The notes under the pieces were generated by a model. That model was given only the letters and a program-made list of their open reading frames with translations, was not told the DNA's origin and did no database searches. A program made the position numbers and the translations under genes. This document shows, in pieces, positions 27,483-35,580 of a DNA stretch of 64,000 bases; the stretch's first letter is position 1, and every line of letters begins with the position of its first letter. Source of the stretch: Hymenobacter sp. BT559. Lineage in GTDB: Bacteria > Bacteroidota > Bacteroidia > Cytophagales > Hymenobacteraceae. The stretch covers positions 310,001 to 374,000 of the forward strand of contig NZ_JAELXV010000001.1 in the NCBI RefSeq assembly GCF_016427535.1. The letters are read 5' to 3'.

Positions 27483-28190
27483 TTACTGCATGTGCGTGAG
27501 GTAGAGTTGCTCTAGCTCGTTGGCATTGAGGGCGGCGGTGGGGCGCACGTCTACCAGCTCGCCCTCGCGCATGATGCCCACGCGGGTGCCCACCTCCTTA
27601 GCCCGAAAAATGTCGTGCGTAGCCATAAACACAGCCGTGCCCTGGCCACTGAGCTGTTGTAGTAGCTCCGAAAACTCGTTGCTGGCCTTTGGGTCGAGGC
27701 CCGAGGTGGGCTCGTCGAGCAGGAGCACCTGCGCTCGCTTGGCCACGGCGCTGGCGATGCCCACCTTCTGGCGCATGCCCTTCGAGTAGGTGCCCACGCG
27801 CCGGCTGGCCGCTTCGGGCGGCAGCCCGGCCTGGGCTAGGTAGTCACGCAACTCATTCTCTGAGTACTTAAACCCCGCCAAGCTGCTCAGCAAAGCCAGG
27901 TTTTCGAGCCCCGTGAGGTGGGGGTACAGCAGCACGTTTTCGGGAATGTAGGCCAGGTGTTTTTTTATGTCGAGCGGATGGCGGGCTACCTCCAGCCCGT
28001 TGATATACGCCGCCCCTGCCGTAGGCGCGATAAAGCCTAGGAAGAGGTTGATAGTCGTAGACTTACCAGCGCCATTCTGCCCCAGCAGACAAAATACTTC
28101 GCCGGGCGCGAGCTGAAGATTCAGGCTTTTGAGCGCCAGCTTGCCAGGGTATTCCTTGCGCAGGTCGCGGGCTTCGAGGATGGGAGGCAT
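27483..28190 (-). CDS. ABC transporter ATP-binding protein, 235 aa
   Basis: The ATG at 28190 gives a normal-length ATPase (MPPILEARDLRKEYPG). The frame stays open for 111 codons upstream only because it crosses the inverted repeat. Motifs: Walker A GQNGAGKST, Q-loop region AYIPENVLLYPHLTG, signature YSKGMRQK (a variant of LSGGQ, as in CcmA/NosF-type ATPases), Walker B VLLLDEPTSGLDP and switch His in ATHD. It energises the two DUF3526 permeases downstream. The TonB-dependent receptor gene lies upstream on the same strand across a 122-bp inverted repeat. Confidence 0.93.
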   Translation of the reverse strand: MPPILEARDLRKEYPGKLALKSLNLQLAPGEVFCLLGQNGAGKSTTINLFLGFIAPTAGAAYINGLEVARHPLDIKKHLAYIPENVLLYPHLTGLENLALLSSLAGFKYSENELRDYLAQAGLPPEAASRRVGTYSKGMRQKVGIASAVAKRAQVLLLDEPTSGLDPKASNEFSELLQQLSGQGTAVFMATHDIFRAKEVGTRVGIMREGELVDVRPTAALNANELEQLYLTHMQ

Positions 28191-28213
28191 AATTGTAAAT
28201 AGTAGAAGCAGGG

Positions 28214-28335
28214 GCATTACCCCACCCCCGGCCCCTCCCCTCCGGGAGAGGGGAGCCTGACGACTGCGTTCGCTTATGTCTGCTTGCGGTCGGCACCCCT
28301 CTCCCGGAGGGGAGGGGCCGGGGGTGGGGTAATGC
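28214..28335. repeat. GC-rich inverted repeat with 44-bp arms (family C)
   Basis: Arms 28214-28257 and 28292-28335 pair over 44 bases with one mismatch; loop of 34. The right arm ends one base before the stop of the receptor gene and the left arm begins 24 bases before the ATPase start. It probably weakens or ends transcription from the receptor gene into the ABC genes. Related to the copy at 24423. Confidence 0.95.
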
Positions 28336-28336
28336 G

Positions 28337-30883
28337 CTAAAACGAGTACCCCAGCGTAGCCATGTAGTTGCGCGGTGCGCCGGGGCTGGCGCGGAAGTAA
28401 TCGTAGCCGCCCACGAAGTAGTACTTGTCGAACAGGTTGTTCAGGTTGACGTGGAAGTTGAAGCGGTTGACGGTGTAGAACAGGGCCACGTCGGCCACGG
28501 CGTAGCCGGGCCAGTAGGCCCATTCATCTGGGCCGCCATTGAGGGGTGTTACCTGATTTTCGAAGCGGCGGCGGGCCACGAAATTGCCGCCCACGGCTAG
28601 GCCCAGGCCGCGTAGGCTAGGCGTAAGGAAGGTGTACTTAGCCCACAGGCCACCCGAGTTTTGGGGAGCATTGGCCAGGGGCATACCTTTTTCGGCGGCT
28701 AGGTCGGCCTCGGTTACCTCGGTATGGTTGAAGGCGTAATTGGCGTTCAGGCTGAAATTAGGCAGAATGTTGCCCGTCAGCTCCACTTCCACGCCGCGCG
28801 AGCGGGCCTGGTTTTGGCGGTAGATGGCCGCCCCCGTGGCGGAGAGCGAGCCGGTATTCACGAGCTGGTTGCGGCGCTCAATCTGGTAAGCGGCCAGGGT
28901 GGCAAACAGCATCTTGTTGAAAAACTCGCCTTTCAGGCCGGTTTCGAACTGGTAGCTGGTTTCTGGGCTGAAGGGCTCGTTGCGCCCGTAGCGCTCGGGA
29001 AAGCGTAGAAGTTCGGGCCGCAGTGGCCGGAAGCCGGCGCTATAGCTGGCGAAGTAGTTGAGGTTTTCGCGCAGGGCGTAGGTGAGGCCGGCCCTAGGTA
29101 GGAATTTGGTTTGCGGGATGCTGGTCGAGCCATCGCCGTAGTCGCGCTCGTCGGCAAACAGCTCGTAGCGTGCACCTAGCAGCACCCCTAGGCGGGGCGT
29201 CACCTCTATCTGGTCCTGCACATACAGGCCCGTGGTGTGATAAATAGAGTTGATGTAATCAATGAAAAACTGCGGCGTAGAGCGGCGGATATAAGTGCTT
29301 GGGTCGCGGATTTCGTAGCTCGGGCTGTTGAGGTCAAGTTGCAACGGTACCATGCGCTGCGTGATGGTAGTGCCCACAACGGTAGTTGCAATGCGTTGCC
29401 GCGCCTCAAACATGGCGCTTTCTTTGTCGGTGTTGAAGCGGATGTAGTCGGCCCCCGCCACCAGCTTGTGGTTGATGGAGCCCGTAGCGCGATTGGCCAC
29501 AAAATAGCCCGACAGGTTCTTGGTATACTCTTCGGCGCGGCGGTCGAAGTAGCGCAGGTTCATAATCGAATTGCGCGGCTTGGTGGGGTCTGAGTTGTCG
29601 TAGCTGTTGAGGGTGCGGTGCTCGCTCAGGGCTTCGTTGTACGTGAAGTCCAGATAAGAAGCATTGAACGACAGCCAGTTGTTGAATTTATGATTCAACG
29701 AGGCATTAAAGTAGTACGTGGTTGTGCGCAGGTAGTCGCTGGGTTGACTCAGCGTGAAGGAGCGCGGCACGCCGTACAGGTCGTTGCTCTTGATGGGCAG
29801 GCCGCGGTCGAGGTAGCCGTCCACGTGCGTGTACACCAACTCGGCGTTGAGGGTGGTTTTGTCGGTCACCAAAAACGTCACTGTGGGCGCTAGCATCAGC
29901 GACTTCGAGTCGTTAACGTCGCGAAAGGAGTTGGTTTTCTCGTATCCCGCGTTGAAGCGGTAGAGCACGTTTTGCTTGTCGTTGAGCGGCCCCGTGAAGT
30001 CGGCCGTGGCGCGCATAGTGTTGAAGCTGCCCGTCGAAAACGTGAGCGCCTGGCGCGCGTCGGCTAGCGGCTTCTTGGTCACCATGTTGATGGTGCCGCC
30101 GGGGTTAATGTCACCAAACAGCGCCGCGCCCGGCCCTTTCAGCACCTCCACACGCTCCAGGTTCACGGTCAGCGGGGCTTGCACGAAGGCGTTGCCGAAG
30201 CTGAAGCCCGAGCGCAGCCCATTCAGCAGCCGGAAGCCGCTCTCGTAGCCGTTGCGAAAGCCGCGAATGGTAAAATCATCGTAGTGAGAGTATTGGGCAA
30301 CGCCCGCCACGTTCTTCACCACATCGGTGAGGCGGTAGGCCTGGCGGTCGTCCATCAGTTCCTTGGTCACGGTCGAGATGGATTGCGGCACGTCGATGAG
30401 GTCGGTGGCCGTGCGCGTACCTACAAAGCTGTAGTCGCTCTTGTAGGTCGTTTCCTTTCGCCCCAGCACCTCCACTTCCTGAATGGCATTGGTGCTGGCG
30501 GCCAGCCGAAAATCAGCCACCGCGTTGGGTATTTCGGCGCTCAGTAGCACCGTGCGGCGCGCTTCTTGGTGCCCTAGGCTGCGCGTGATGAGCGTGTAGG
30601 AGCCCAGCGGTAGCTTATCGAGCGTGAAGCGCCCCTGCGCATCGGTCAGCGTAGCAAACTGCCCAGTTTGCTCCACCACCGAAATGCCTTCCAGCGCCTG
30701 CCCACTCGTTCCCACCACATGGCCCGTAATGGTACCTAGGGTTTGGGCAGAAGCCGTAACTGCCAGCAGAAGCAGCAGCCCTAGAAGGCTCGCCACTCGC
30801 GTCATGCCCGCCGCAGCGGGTAGCCTTACGCAACATAGTATATCAGCCGCAGTAGAGCGATTGATAATATTGAAAAGCTTCAT
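28337..30883 (-). CDS. TonB-dependent siderophore-type outer-membrane receptor
   Basis: An 848-residue protein. After the signal peptide (VASLLGLLLLLAVTASAQ) come a carboxypeptidase-regulatory-like domain (about residues 50-130), a plug domain with DVPQSISTVTKELMDDRQ, DFTIRGFRN and VEVLKGPGAALFGDINPGG, and a beta-barrel ending in an aromatic residue (YMATLGYSF). DVPQSIS and GDINPGG are typical of ferrichrome/FhuA-like receptors. I chose the ATG at 30883 because a good promoter lies just upstream; an ATG at 30805 gives a shorter, tidier signal peptide. Iron-siderophore uptake is inferred from family; the downstream ABC genes may complete the pathway. Confidence 0.9.
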   Translation of the reverse strand: MKLFNIINRSTAADILCCVRLPAAAGMTRVASLLGLLLLLAVTASAQTLGTITGHVVGTSGQALEGISVVEQTGQFATLTDAQGRFTLDKLPLGSYTLITRSLGHQEARRTVLLSAEIPNAVADFRLAASTNAIQEVEVLGRKETTYKSDYSFVGTRTATDLIDVPQSISTVTKELMDDRQAYRLTDVVKNVAGVAQYSHYDDFTIRGFRNGYESGFRLLNGLRSGFSFGNAFVQAPLTVNLERVEVLKGPGAALFGDINPGGTINMVTKKPLADARQALTFSTGSFNTMRATADFTGPLNDKQNVLYRFNAGYEKTNSFRDVNDSKSLMLAPTVTFLVTDKTTLNAELVYTHVDGYLDRGLPIKSNDLYGVPRSFTLSQPSDYLRTTTYYFNASLNHKFNNWLSFNASYLDFTYNEALSEHRTLNSYDNSDPTKPRNSIMNLRYFDRRAEEYTKNLSGYFVANRATGSINHKLVAGADYIRFNTDKESAMFEARQRIATTVVGTTITQRMVPLQLDLNSPSYEIRDPSTYIRRSTPQFFIDYINSIYHTTGLYVQDQIEVTPRLGVLLGARYELFADERDYGDGSTSIPQTKFLPRAGLTYALRENLNYFASYSAGFRPLRPELLRFPERYGRNEPFSPETSYQFETGLKGEFFNKMLFATLAAYQIERRNQLVNTGSLSATGAAIYRQNQARSRGVEVELTGNILPNFSLNANYAFNHTEVTEADLAAEKGMPLANAPQNSGGLWAKYTFLTPSLRGLGLAVGGNFVARRRFENQVTPLNGGPDEWAYWPGYAVADVALFYTVNRFNFHVNLNNLFDKYYFVGGYDYFRASPGAPRNYMATLGYSF

Positions 30884-30921
30884 TTAAGAATTAAAAAGAG
30901 CTATTTGACCTTTATGAAGGA

Positions 30922-30953
30922 CAAATGTAGCGCTTTTTTATTCTTTATTGAAA
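30922..30953 (-). promoter_or_regulatory. Promoter of the TonB receptor gene
   Basis: TACATTTG at 30929-30922 (minus strand) with TTTC at 30953-30950, 20 bases apart, fits the Bacteroidota -33/-7 arrangement. The leader to ATG 30883 would be about 35 bases. No Fur-box-like palindrome is evident. Confidence 0.5.
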
Positions 30954-31132
30954 CTATGTTGCAAGTGAAAAATAGTATCGTAACGCTACTACTTCCTTCG
31001 CAGAAGGCATCACCCAAGGTTTTGCACTCCAAACTAAGTTTGCTAGTTAAACCACCCACCAGCCCCTCTCAACAGCCAAGCCGCCGCAAAAAGCAAAGCC
31101 CTTCGCCAAGCAATCGACAAAGGGCCTCACAA

Positions 31133-31195
31133 GAGTAGTCAGCCCGGCGCAGCCGGGCGTATCCGTTAAATCTCAAAAATCCGTTCGAATCTGCG
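31133..31195. repeat. Solo arm of inverted-repeat family B
   Basis: A 63-base stretch closely matching the right arm of the element at 21992-22171 (bases 22111-22171). Its inner hairpin is GCCCGGC/GCCGGGC with loop GCA, one pair longer than GCCCGC/GCGGGC in the other copy, so both sides of the stem changed together. It ends two bases before the MBOAT-gene stop. Confidence 0.9.
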
Positions 31196-31197
31196 GT

Positions 31198-32688
31198 CTA
31201 GAATTGAAAGTAGATGAACGGCTGAATCTCGGCCGACTTCACCTGAATCACCAGCCAGATAACTGCCGTCACGACCACGGCCTGCGTTATCACCGAGCGG
31301 CGGCCCATTGCTCCTTCGAGGCTAAACGTGAAGCCATCGGGAATGAAGTGTAGCAGGTAACCTAGGGCCACCAGCGCAAACACAGCGCGGAAGCTGGCCA
31401 CTACTTGGGGTAGCAAATCGGGCCGCAGGTTGTGGGTGATTTGGTGGATAACCTGGGTCGCGATGTCGAAGGAGCCGGCCCGAAAGAATATCCAGCAGAA
31501 GCACACGAAGTGGAAGGTGATAACCCAGCCCAGCAGCTTGACAAGCCAATTATCGCCGGGCTTGAAAATCTGCTTAAACAGCTTATCCACCGCCAGCGCC
31601 ACGCCGTGCAGCGCGCCCCACAGTACAAAGGTGAGCGACGCACCGTGCCACAGCCCACCCAAGAGCATGGTTAAAAACAGGTTGAGATACTGCCGAAAAA
31701 CGCCCTTGCGGTTGCCACCCAGCGGGATATAGAGGTAGTCGCGCAGCCAGCTGGACAGAGAAATATGCCAGCGCCGCCAAAACTCGGTGATGCTGGTGCT
31801 TTGGTAAGGTGATAAGAAGTTTGGTGGTAACTTATAACCTAGGAGCAACGCAATGCCGATGGCAATGTCGGAGTAGCCTGAGAAGTCGCAGTAAATCTGC
31901 AGCGCGTAGCCGTACACGCCGAGCAGGTTTTCGATGCCGCTGTAGCGGGTGGGCATGTCGAAAATGCGGTCGACATAGTTGAGGCTGATGTAGTCGGAGA
32001 TGATGGCTTTCTTGAACAGGCCCGCCGCGATGAGTACCACCGCCCGGCCCATGTCCTCACGCGAGAGGAAGGGCGGCTTGGGAATTTGAGGAATAAAATC
32101 GGAGGCCCGCACGATGGGGCCGGCCACGAGCTGCGGGAAGAAGGATACAAAAAACGCGAAGTCCCAGATGTTGCGTAGCGGCTTTATCTGGTTGCGGTAC
32201 ACATCGAGGGTGTAGCTCAAAGTCTGGAAGGTGTAGAACGAGATGCCCACCGGCAGCAGCACATGCAGCACCGGTACTGGCTGACCGGTGAGGGCCTGGT
32301 AGCCGCTGAGGAAGAAGTTGGTGTACTTGAAGTAAAACAACATCCCTAAGTTGACTATCAGGCTGAGCGTGAGCAGCAGCTTGCGCTTGGTTGGGCTGGG
32401 CGAGTCGGCTATCCAGAGCGCAAAGTTGTACTCGACGATGGTCGAGAAAACCAGCAGCAAGAAATACCAGCCGCTCGACTTGTAGTAGAAAAACAGCGAA
32501 AAAGCCGTGACGTAGAGCAGCCGCGCTCGGTGGTGCCCGCGTAGCAATTGGTAGATACCTAGGAACCCTAGGAAGAGCAGTAAAAAGAACCCCGTGTTGA
32601 ATATCATCGGGCTCTTGGGGCTGTAGGCAAACTGGCCCAGCAGCCGGTCGAGGTCGATGTTATCGAGTAGGGAACGCAGCAAATCCAT
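31198..32688 (-). CDS. MBOAT-family O-acyltransferase (AlgI-like)
   Basis: A 496-residue polytopic membrane protein with about ten or more helices. The hallmark region LGGLWHGASLTFVLWGALHG carries the active-site His, and FWRRWHISLSSWLRDYLYIP is the conserved MBOAT segment. Such proteins pass acyl (usually acetyl) groups across the inner membrane to periplasmic acceptors. The start overlaps the end of an SGNH-hydrolase gene by 29 bases, and a second SGNH gene lies upstream. Together they resemble AlgI/AlgJ/AlgX- or PatA/PatB-like polymer O-acetylation modules. Which polymer is modified is unknown. Confidence 0.93.
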   Translation of the reverse strand: MDLLRSLLDNIDLDRLLGQFAYSPKSPMIFNTGFFLLLFLGFLGIYQLLRGHHRARLLYVTAFSLFFYYKSSGWYFLLLVFSTIVEYNFALWIADSPSPTKRKLLLTLSLIVNLGMLFYFKYTNFFLSGYQALTGQPVPVLHVLLPVGISFYTFQTLSYTLDVYRNQIKPLRNIWDFAFFVSFFPQLVAGPIVRASDFIPQIPKPPFLSREDMGRAVVLIAAGLFKKAIISDYISLNYVDRIFDMPTRYSGIENLLGVYGYALQIYCDFSGYSDIAIGIALLLGYKLPPNFLSPYQSTSITEFWRRWHISLSSWLRDYLYIPLGGNRKGVFRQYLNLFLTMLLGGLWHGASLTFVLWGALHGVALAVDKLFKQIFKPGDNWLVKLLGWVITFHFVCFCWIFFRAGSFDIATQVIHQITHNLRPDLLPQVVASFRAVFALVALGYLLHFIPDGFTFSLEGAMGRRSVITQAVVVTAVIWLVIQVKSAEIQPFIYFQF

Positions 32689-33922
32689 CCTGAAGCGCGA
32701 GGTAAAGTAGTAGGCCCTGCAGGTCGTAGCCCGAGCGGGTAAAGTGAATTAAATCGGCCTGCGCCAGTCCGGCGGTGCGCCACTGGGCCATGCTGCCGTA
32801 GCCGCCCTGCACAGCGGCAAAATCCCAGTATGCCAGGTCGTGGGCCTGTGCATAGGTGCGCAAAATGCCCGACACCCGCGCAAACTCAGGATTGCGGTAG
32901 CGGCGGGCGCGGTACGAGTCGGCGGGGGCTACCAGCAGCACTTCGGCCTTAGGAGAGCGCCGGCGCAGGCTGCGTACCAGCGTATCGAGCTGCGCCGTGA
33001 AGCGCTCGGGCGTGTACTTGGGGTAATACACGTCGTTGGTACCCAGGGAAATAATAAATAAGTCGGGCTGCAGCAGCGGCAGCTGGGCCAAGAACTGCGG
33101 CGTGCGGTTGTACTGGTGCACCTGCGCCCCGTTGATGCCGATGGCGTGGTAGAGTACGCCGGGCTGGCCATTTTCCAGCACCAGGCCATAGAGCACGCCG
33201 CTGGTTTGGGCGGCGGTGCGGCGGGTGGTGCGCAGCGTCACGAGGGTGCGCAGCGAGTCGAGGGGCAGCGTATCGGCTACGCTGCGGCCTGCGCCGGGCA
33301 CGGTACCTAGGAGCTTGCGCTGCGGCGTGAGCACTTGCCAGTCGAAGGCCGCTGGGCCGGGCTGGCGCAGCAGCGTCAGCGAATTGAACTGATACGCCGG
33401 CCAATACCGAATGGGAATACGCAACGTGAAAGCCGCGCCCGAGTCGGCCGTGGCGAGCGAAATGCCACTTATGCCTACTGGTAGCGTGCTATCGGGCTGC
33501 GCGGCCAGCACGCGCTTCGAGCGCCAAGCACCACGGACAGAGGTGGTGCGGTATGTGCGCGAGCCGTTGGTGCGCGCCACTTCGTATGGAAAGACAAGCC
33601 CGCGGCCGGCGTTGCCGTAGGTGCGTTGCAACTCGTGCCGCACGCGGTCGGAGTAGTCGTCGGCCTGGATGTGCGAGTCGCCTAGGTGCACCACGCTCAC
33701 GCGGCTGCCGGGCAGCGCCGCGGGCAGCTGGCGCGCTTGCCGTAGCCGCTGGTAAAAACGCTGGAGGCCGATGGTCGCGTTCTCGATATGGTTGGCCGAG
33801 GTGCGCAGGAAGGGGTGGGCCCGCTGCAAGCTGTCGAGCTGGCCGCGGGGCGCCTGCTGCGCGTGCGTCGCGCCGCCAGCCAGCAGCCAGCCCAGCAAGA
33901 GCAGGGTAGAAAGCAAGCGCAT
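32660..33922 (-). CDS. SGNH/GDSL-type hydrolase or acyltransferase, 420 aa
   Basis: The signal peptide (LLSTLLLLGWLLAGGATHAQ) sends it to the periplasm. Catalytic blocks are VVHLGDSHIQADDYSDR (Ser in GDSH), ISLGTNDVYYP (Asn in GTND) and the C-terminal LIHFTRSGYDLQG with the Asp/His-type end. It most likely attaches or removes acetyl groups on a polymer, using the acyl supply of the MBOAT protein. It overlaps the MBOAT gene by 29 bases and starts six bases after the preceding SGNH gene, so the three are one operon. Confidence 0.88.
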   Translation of the reverse strand: MRLLSTLLLLGWLLAGGATHAQQAPRGQLDSLQRAHPFLRTSANHIENATIGLQRFYQRLRQARQLPAALPGSRVSVVHLGDSHIQADDYSDRVRHELQRTYGNAGRGLVFPYEVARTNGSRTYRTTSVRGAWRSKRVLAAQPDSTLPVGISGISLATADSGAAFTLRIPIRYWPAYQFNSLTLLRQPGPAAFDWQVLTPQRKLLGTVPGAGRSVADTLPLDSLRTLVTLRTTRRTAAQTSGVLYGLVLENGQPGVLYHAIGINGAQVHQYNRTPQFLAQLPLLQPDLFIISLGTNDVYYPKYTPERFTAQLDTLVRSLRRRSPKAEVLLVAPADSYRARRYRNPEFARVSGILRTYAQAHDLAYWDFAAVQGGYGSMAQWRTAGLAQADLIHFTRSGYDLQGLLLYLALQDGFAAFPTR

Positions 33923-33928
33923 GCGTGG

Positions 33929-35437
33929 TTACTGAATAGCCGCCGAGTCGGGGGCGTGGGGTTCGGCCGCGGGCGGGCCGCTGCTATCGGCGCGAGCGGC
34001 GGGCTTGGCGGCAGGGGTAGAAGTAGGGTGGGCGTACTGCTGCATCAGGAAGTTGAAGAGCAAGCCCGCGATTTTGTGCGCGCCCCTAGCATTGACGTGC
34101 GTGTAGTCTTTGTTGGCCAGCGCGGGCGATTCTTCCACCCAACTCACCATTGAGTTCTCGCCGCCCATAGCCTCGAATAAATTCCAGAACGCGGCGTGGT
34201 TGCGCTGGGCCAGTTGCTGCTGCGCGGCCAGTAGGCGCGGCACGCTAGGGTCGGTTTGAAACTCGCCGTCGATGCGCGAGCTTTTGTCGCTCATGCCCAC
34301 GATGAGAATACTGGCATTGGGGAAGGCACGCTGCATACGGTCGACCACGCGGGTCATGGCGCGGGCGTACCACTTGTAGTTGGGGTAGCTGGCCGAGGCC
34401 ACGTTTACGCCGTAGTGCAAAATGATAAGGCGATAGTCGAGTTCCTTGCCAAACGCGGCCAACTCCTTAAATGGTATGCGCGTGAGCGACATGCCACTAT
34501 TGCCCCGAAACGAAAAATTATCGAGCACCACCCCCCTAGGGCTCTCAAAGCTGATGCCGTACACCGGGCGCGGGCGGTGGGTGGCAAAGGCCAGGCGCAT
34601 GGAGCGGGCCGGCACGCCGGGCTTCAGCAGCATGGCATTCAAGGCCCCCGTGCCCGCTAGCGCGTGGGGCACCTCGTGGCCGTTGGTGGTTACCAGTACT
34701 TCGTCGCGGGCCGAGCCGGGACCGTAAAATAGCCGCGCCTGCTCGAAGCGCCGCACCGCCGCAAACGGCCCGCCACTCTTGAATTCGGCCCAACTGGCCC
34801 CGGCCGCGGGGCTGCCGGTGCTATCAACCTGGCCCAGCGCACGCGGCAAAAACACGTGCCCCGAGATACCTAGGGGGTATTCAGCGGGCAGCTTGGGCGT
34901 TATGAGATTATACTCCTGCCAGTCGTCGGAAAACGACTGTCGGATAGTGCCCCGAAAGTCTGCCGTAATAGAATTTATTGGTACGTAGCCCACGCCCGTG
35001 CCGCCAAACTCAGTTTGAAGGCTGTTGCGCAGGTCGCCGGTAATGAGGTCGCCCTCAATCATGGAATCGCCGAAGTACGCGATGCGCACCGGGCTGCCGT
35101 CGGCCTTGGTTTGGCGCAGCGCGGCCAGGAAGCTGTCGAGGCCACCTAAGTTGGGCACACTGGGCGATTTGGTCTTGGCCGCTACCTCGGCCGAGTCGGG
35201 CGGAGCCGTAGCGGCTACTGTGTCGGCGGGGGTAGGGGTGGCCGGGCCGTTGGGCGGCGGCGCATCGAGGCGGGCTACCGCCGCGGGGTCTTTGCGCAAG
35301 ATGTCGGCCAGCAGGCGCACTGGGCGCAACTCCACGCCGCCCACCGTCAAGCCCGGTTTTAAGAGAGAAAGTAGACCTAGGAGGCCTACCGTGAGCAAAA
35401 CCAGCAGAAACGGATTTTGCGAACGCGAAGAATTCAT
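33929..35437 (-). CDS. Membrane-anchored SGNH/GDSL-type protein, 502 aa
   Basis: The ATG at 35437 (MNSSRSQNPF) gives one N-terminal anchor (FLLVLLTVGLLGLLSLL), a Pro/Ala-rich linker (about residues 60-110), then an SGNH domain: IAYFGDSMIEGD (Ser), ILHYGVNVAS (Asn of block III-like GxN) and HVNARGAHKIAG near the C-terminus (His). The tail is Ala/Pro-rich. A TACCTTTG element lies about 19 bases upstream. First gene of the SGNH-SGNH-MBOAT operon; it probably shares the acetyl-transfer role, with a different target or step. Confidence 0.87.
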   Translation of the reverse strand: MNSSRSQNPFLLVLLTVGLLGLLSLLKPGLTVGGVELRPVRLLADILRKDPAAVARLDAPPPNGPATPTPADTVAATAPPDSAEVAAKTKSPSVPNLGGLDSFLAALRQTKADGSPVRIAYFGDSMIEGDLITGDLRNSLQTEFGGTGVGYVPINSITADFRGTIRQSFSDDWQEYNLITPKLPAEYPLGISGHVFLPRALGQVDSTGSPAAGASWAEFKSGGPFAAVRRFEQARLFYGPGSARDEVLVTTNGHEVPHALAGTGALNAMLLKPGVPARSMRLAFATHRPRPVYGISFESPRGVVLDNFSFRGNSGMSLTRIPFKELAAFGKELDYRLIILHYGVNVASASYPNYKWYARAMTRVVDRMQRAFPNASILIVGMSDKSSRIDGEFQTDPSVPRLLAAQQQLAQRNHAAFWNLFEAMGGENSMVSWVEESPALANKDYTHVNARGAHKIAGLLFNFLMQQYAHPTSTPAAKPAARADSSGPPAAEPHAPDSAAIQ

Positions 35438-35455
35438 ACCTAGCAGTAGCAGGTG

Positions 35456-35463
35456 CAAAGGTA
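35456..35463 (-). promoter_or_regulatory. Bacteroidota -7 element TACCTTTG (SGNH-MBOAT operon)
   Basis: Perfect TAnnTTTG on the minus strand, followed by GC, close before the chosen ATG. It supports the start at 35437 rather than seven codons further upstream. Confidence 0.5.
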
Positions 35464-35524
35464 CGGTGTTGGGGCAGCCGCGTTGAGGTTATTTTTCGTT
35501 TTTCCTTCAGTTTTGGCTCAGAAA

Positions 35525-35560
35525 AACACAAAAAAGGAGCGACCGTTTCCAGTCGCTCCT
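35525..35560 (-). terminator. Terminator after pruA
   Basis: 9-bp stem AGGAGCGAC/GTCGCTCCT (35535-35543 with 35552-35560). On the minus strand it is followed by a T-rich tract (35534-35522), placed between the pruA stop and the SGNH operon promoter. Confidence 0.75.
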
Positions 35561-35580
35561 AAGTTGGCTAGCCGTTCAGC

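Larger units (their letters stand above)
30884..31197. other. Gap of 314 bases without a gene
   Basis: Holds the receptor promoter (30922-30953), a weak stem (GCCCTT/AAGGGC around 31100-31125) and the solo family B repeat arm at 31133-31195. A 77-codon plus-strand frame at 30905-31138 has no coding character (Ser/Lys-rich tail, no family) and is not called. Confidence 0.7.

Noticed and set aside
28191..28523. Upstream extension of the ABC ATPase frame
   Set aside because: Runs through a 44-bp-arm inverted repeat and the receptor's 3' end; the normal-length ATPase starts at 28190.
30905..31138. 77-codon plus-strand frame downstream of the receptor promoter
   Set aside because: Overlaps promoter and repeat sequences, Ser/Lys-rich, no family resemblance.
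31178..31195. GTTCGAATC resembling a tRNA T-loop
   Set aside because: It is part of the family B repeat; the other copy reads GTTTTAATC, so the match is accidental.
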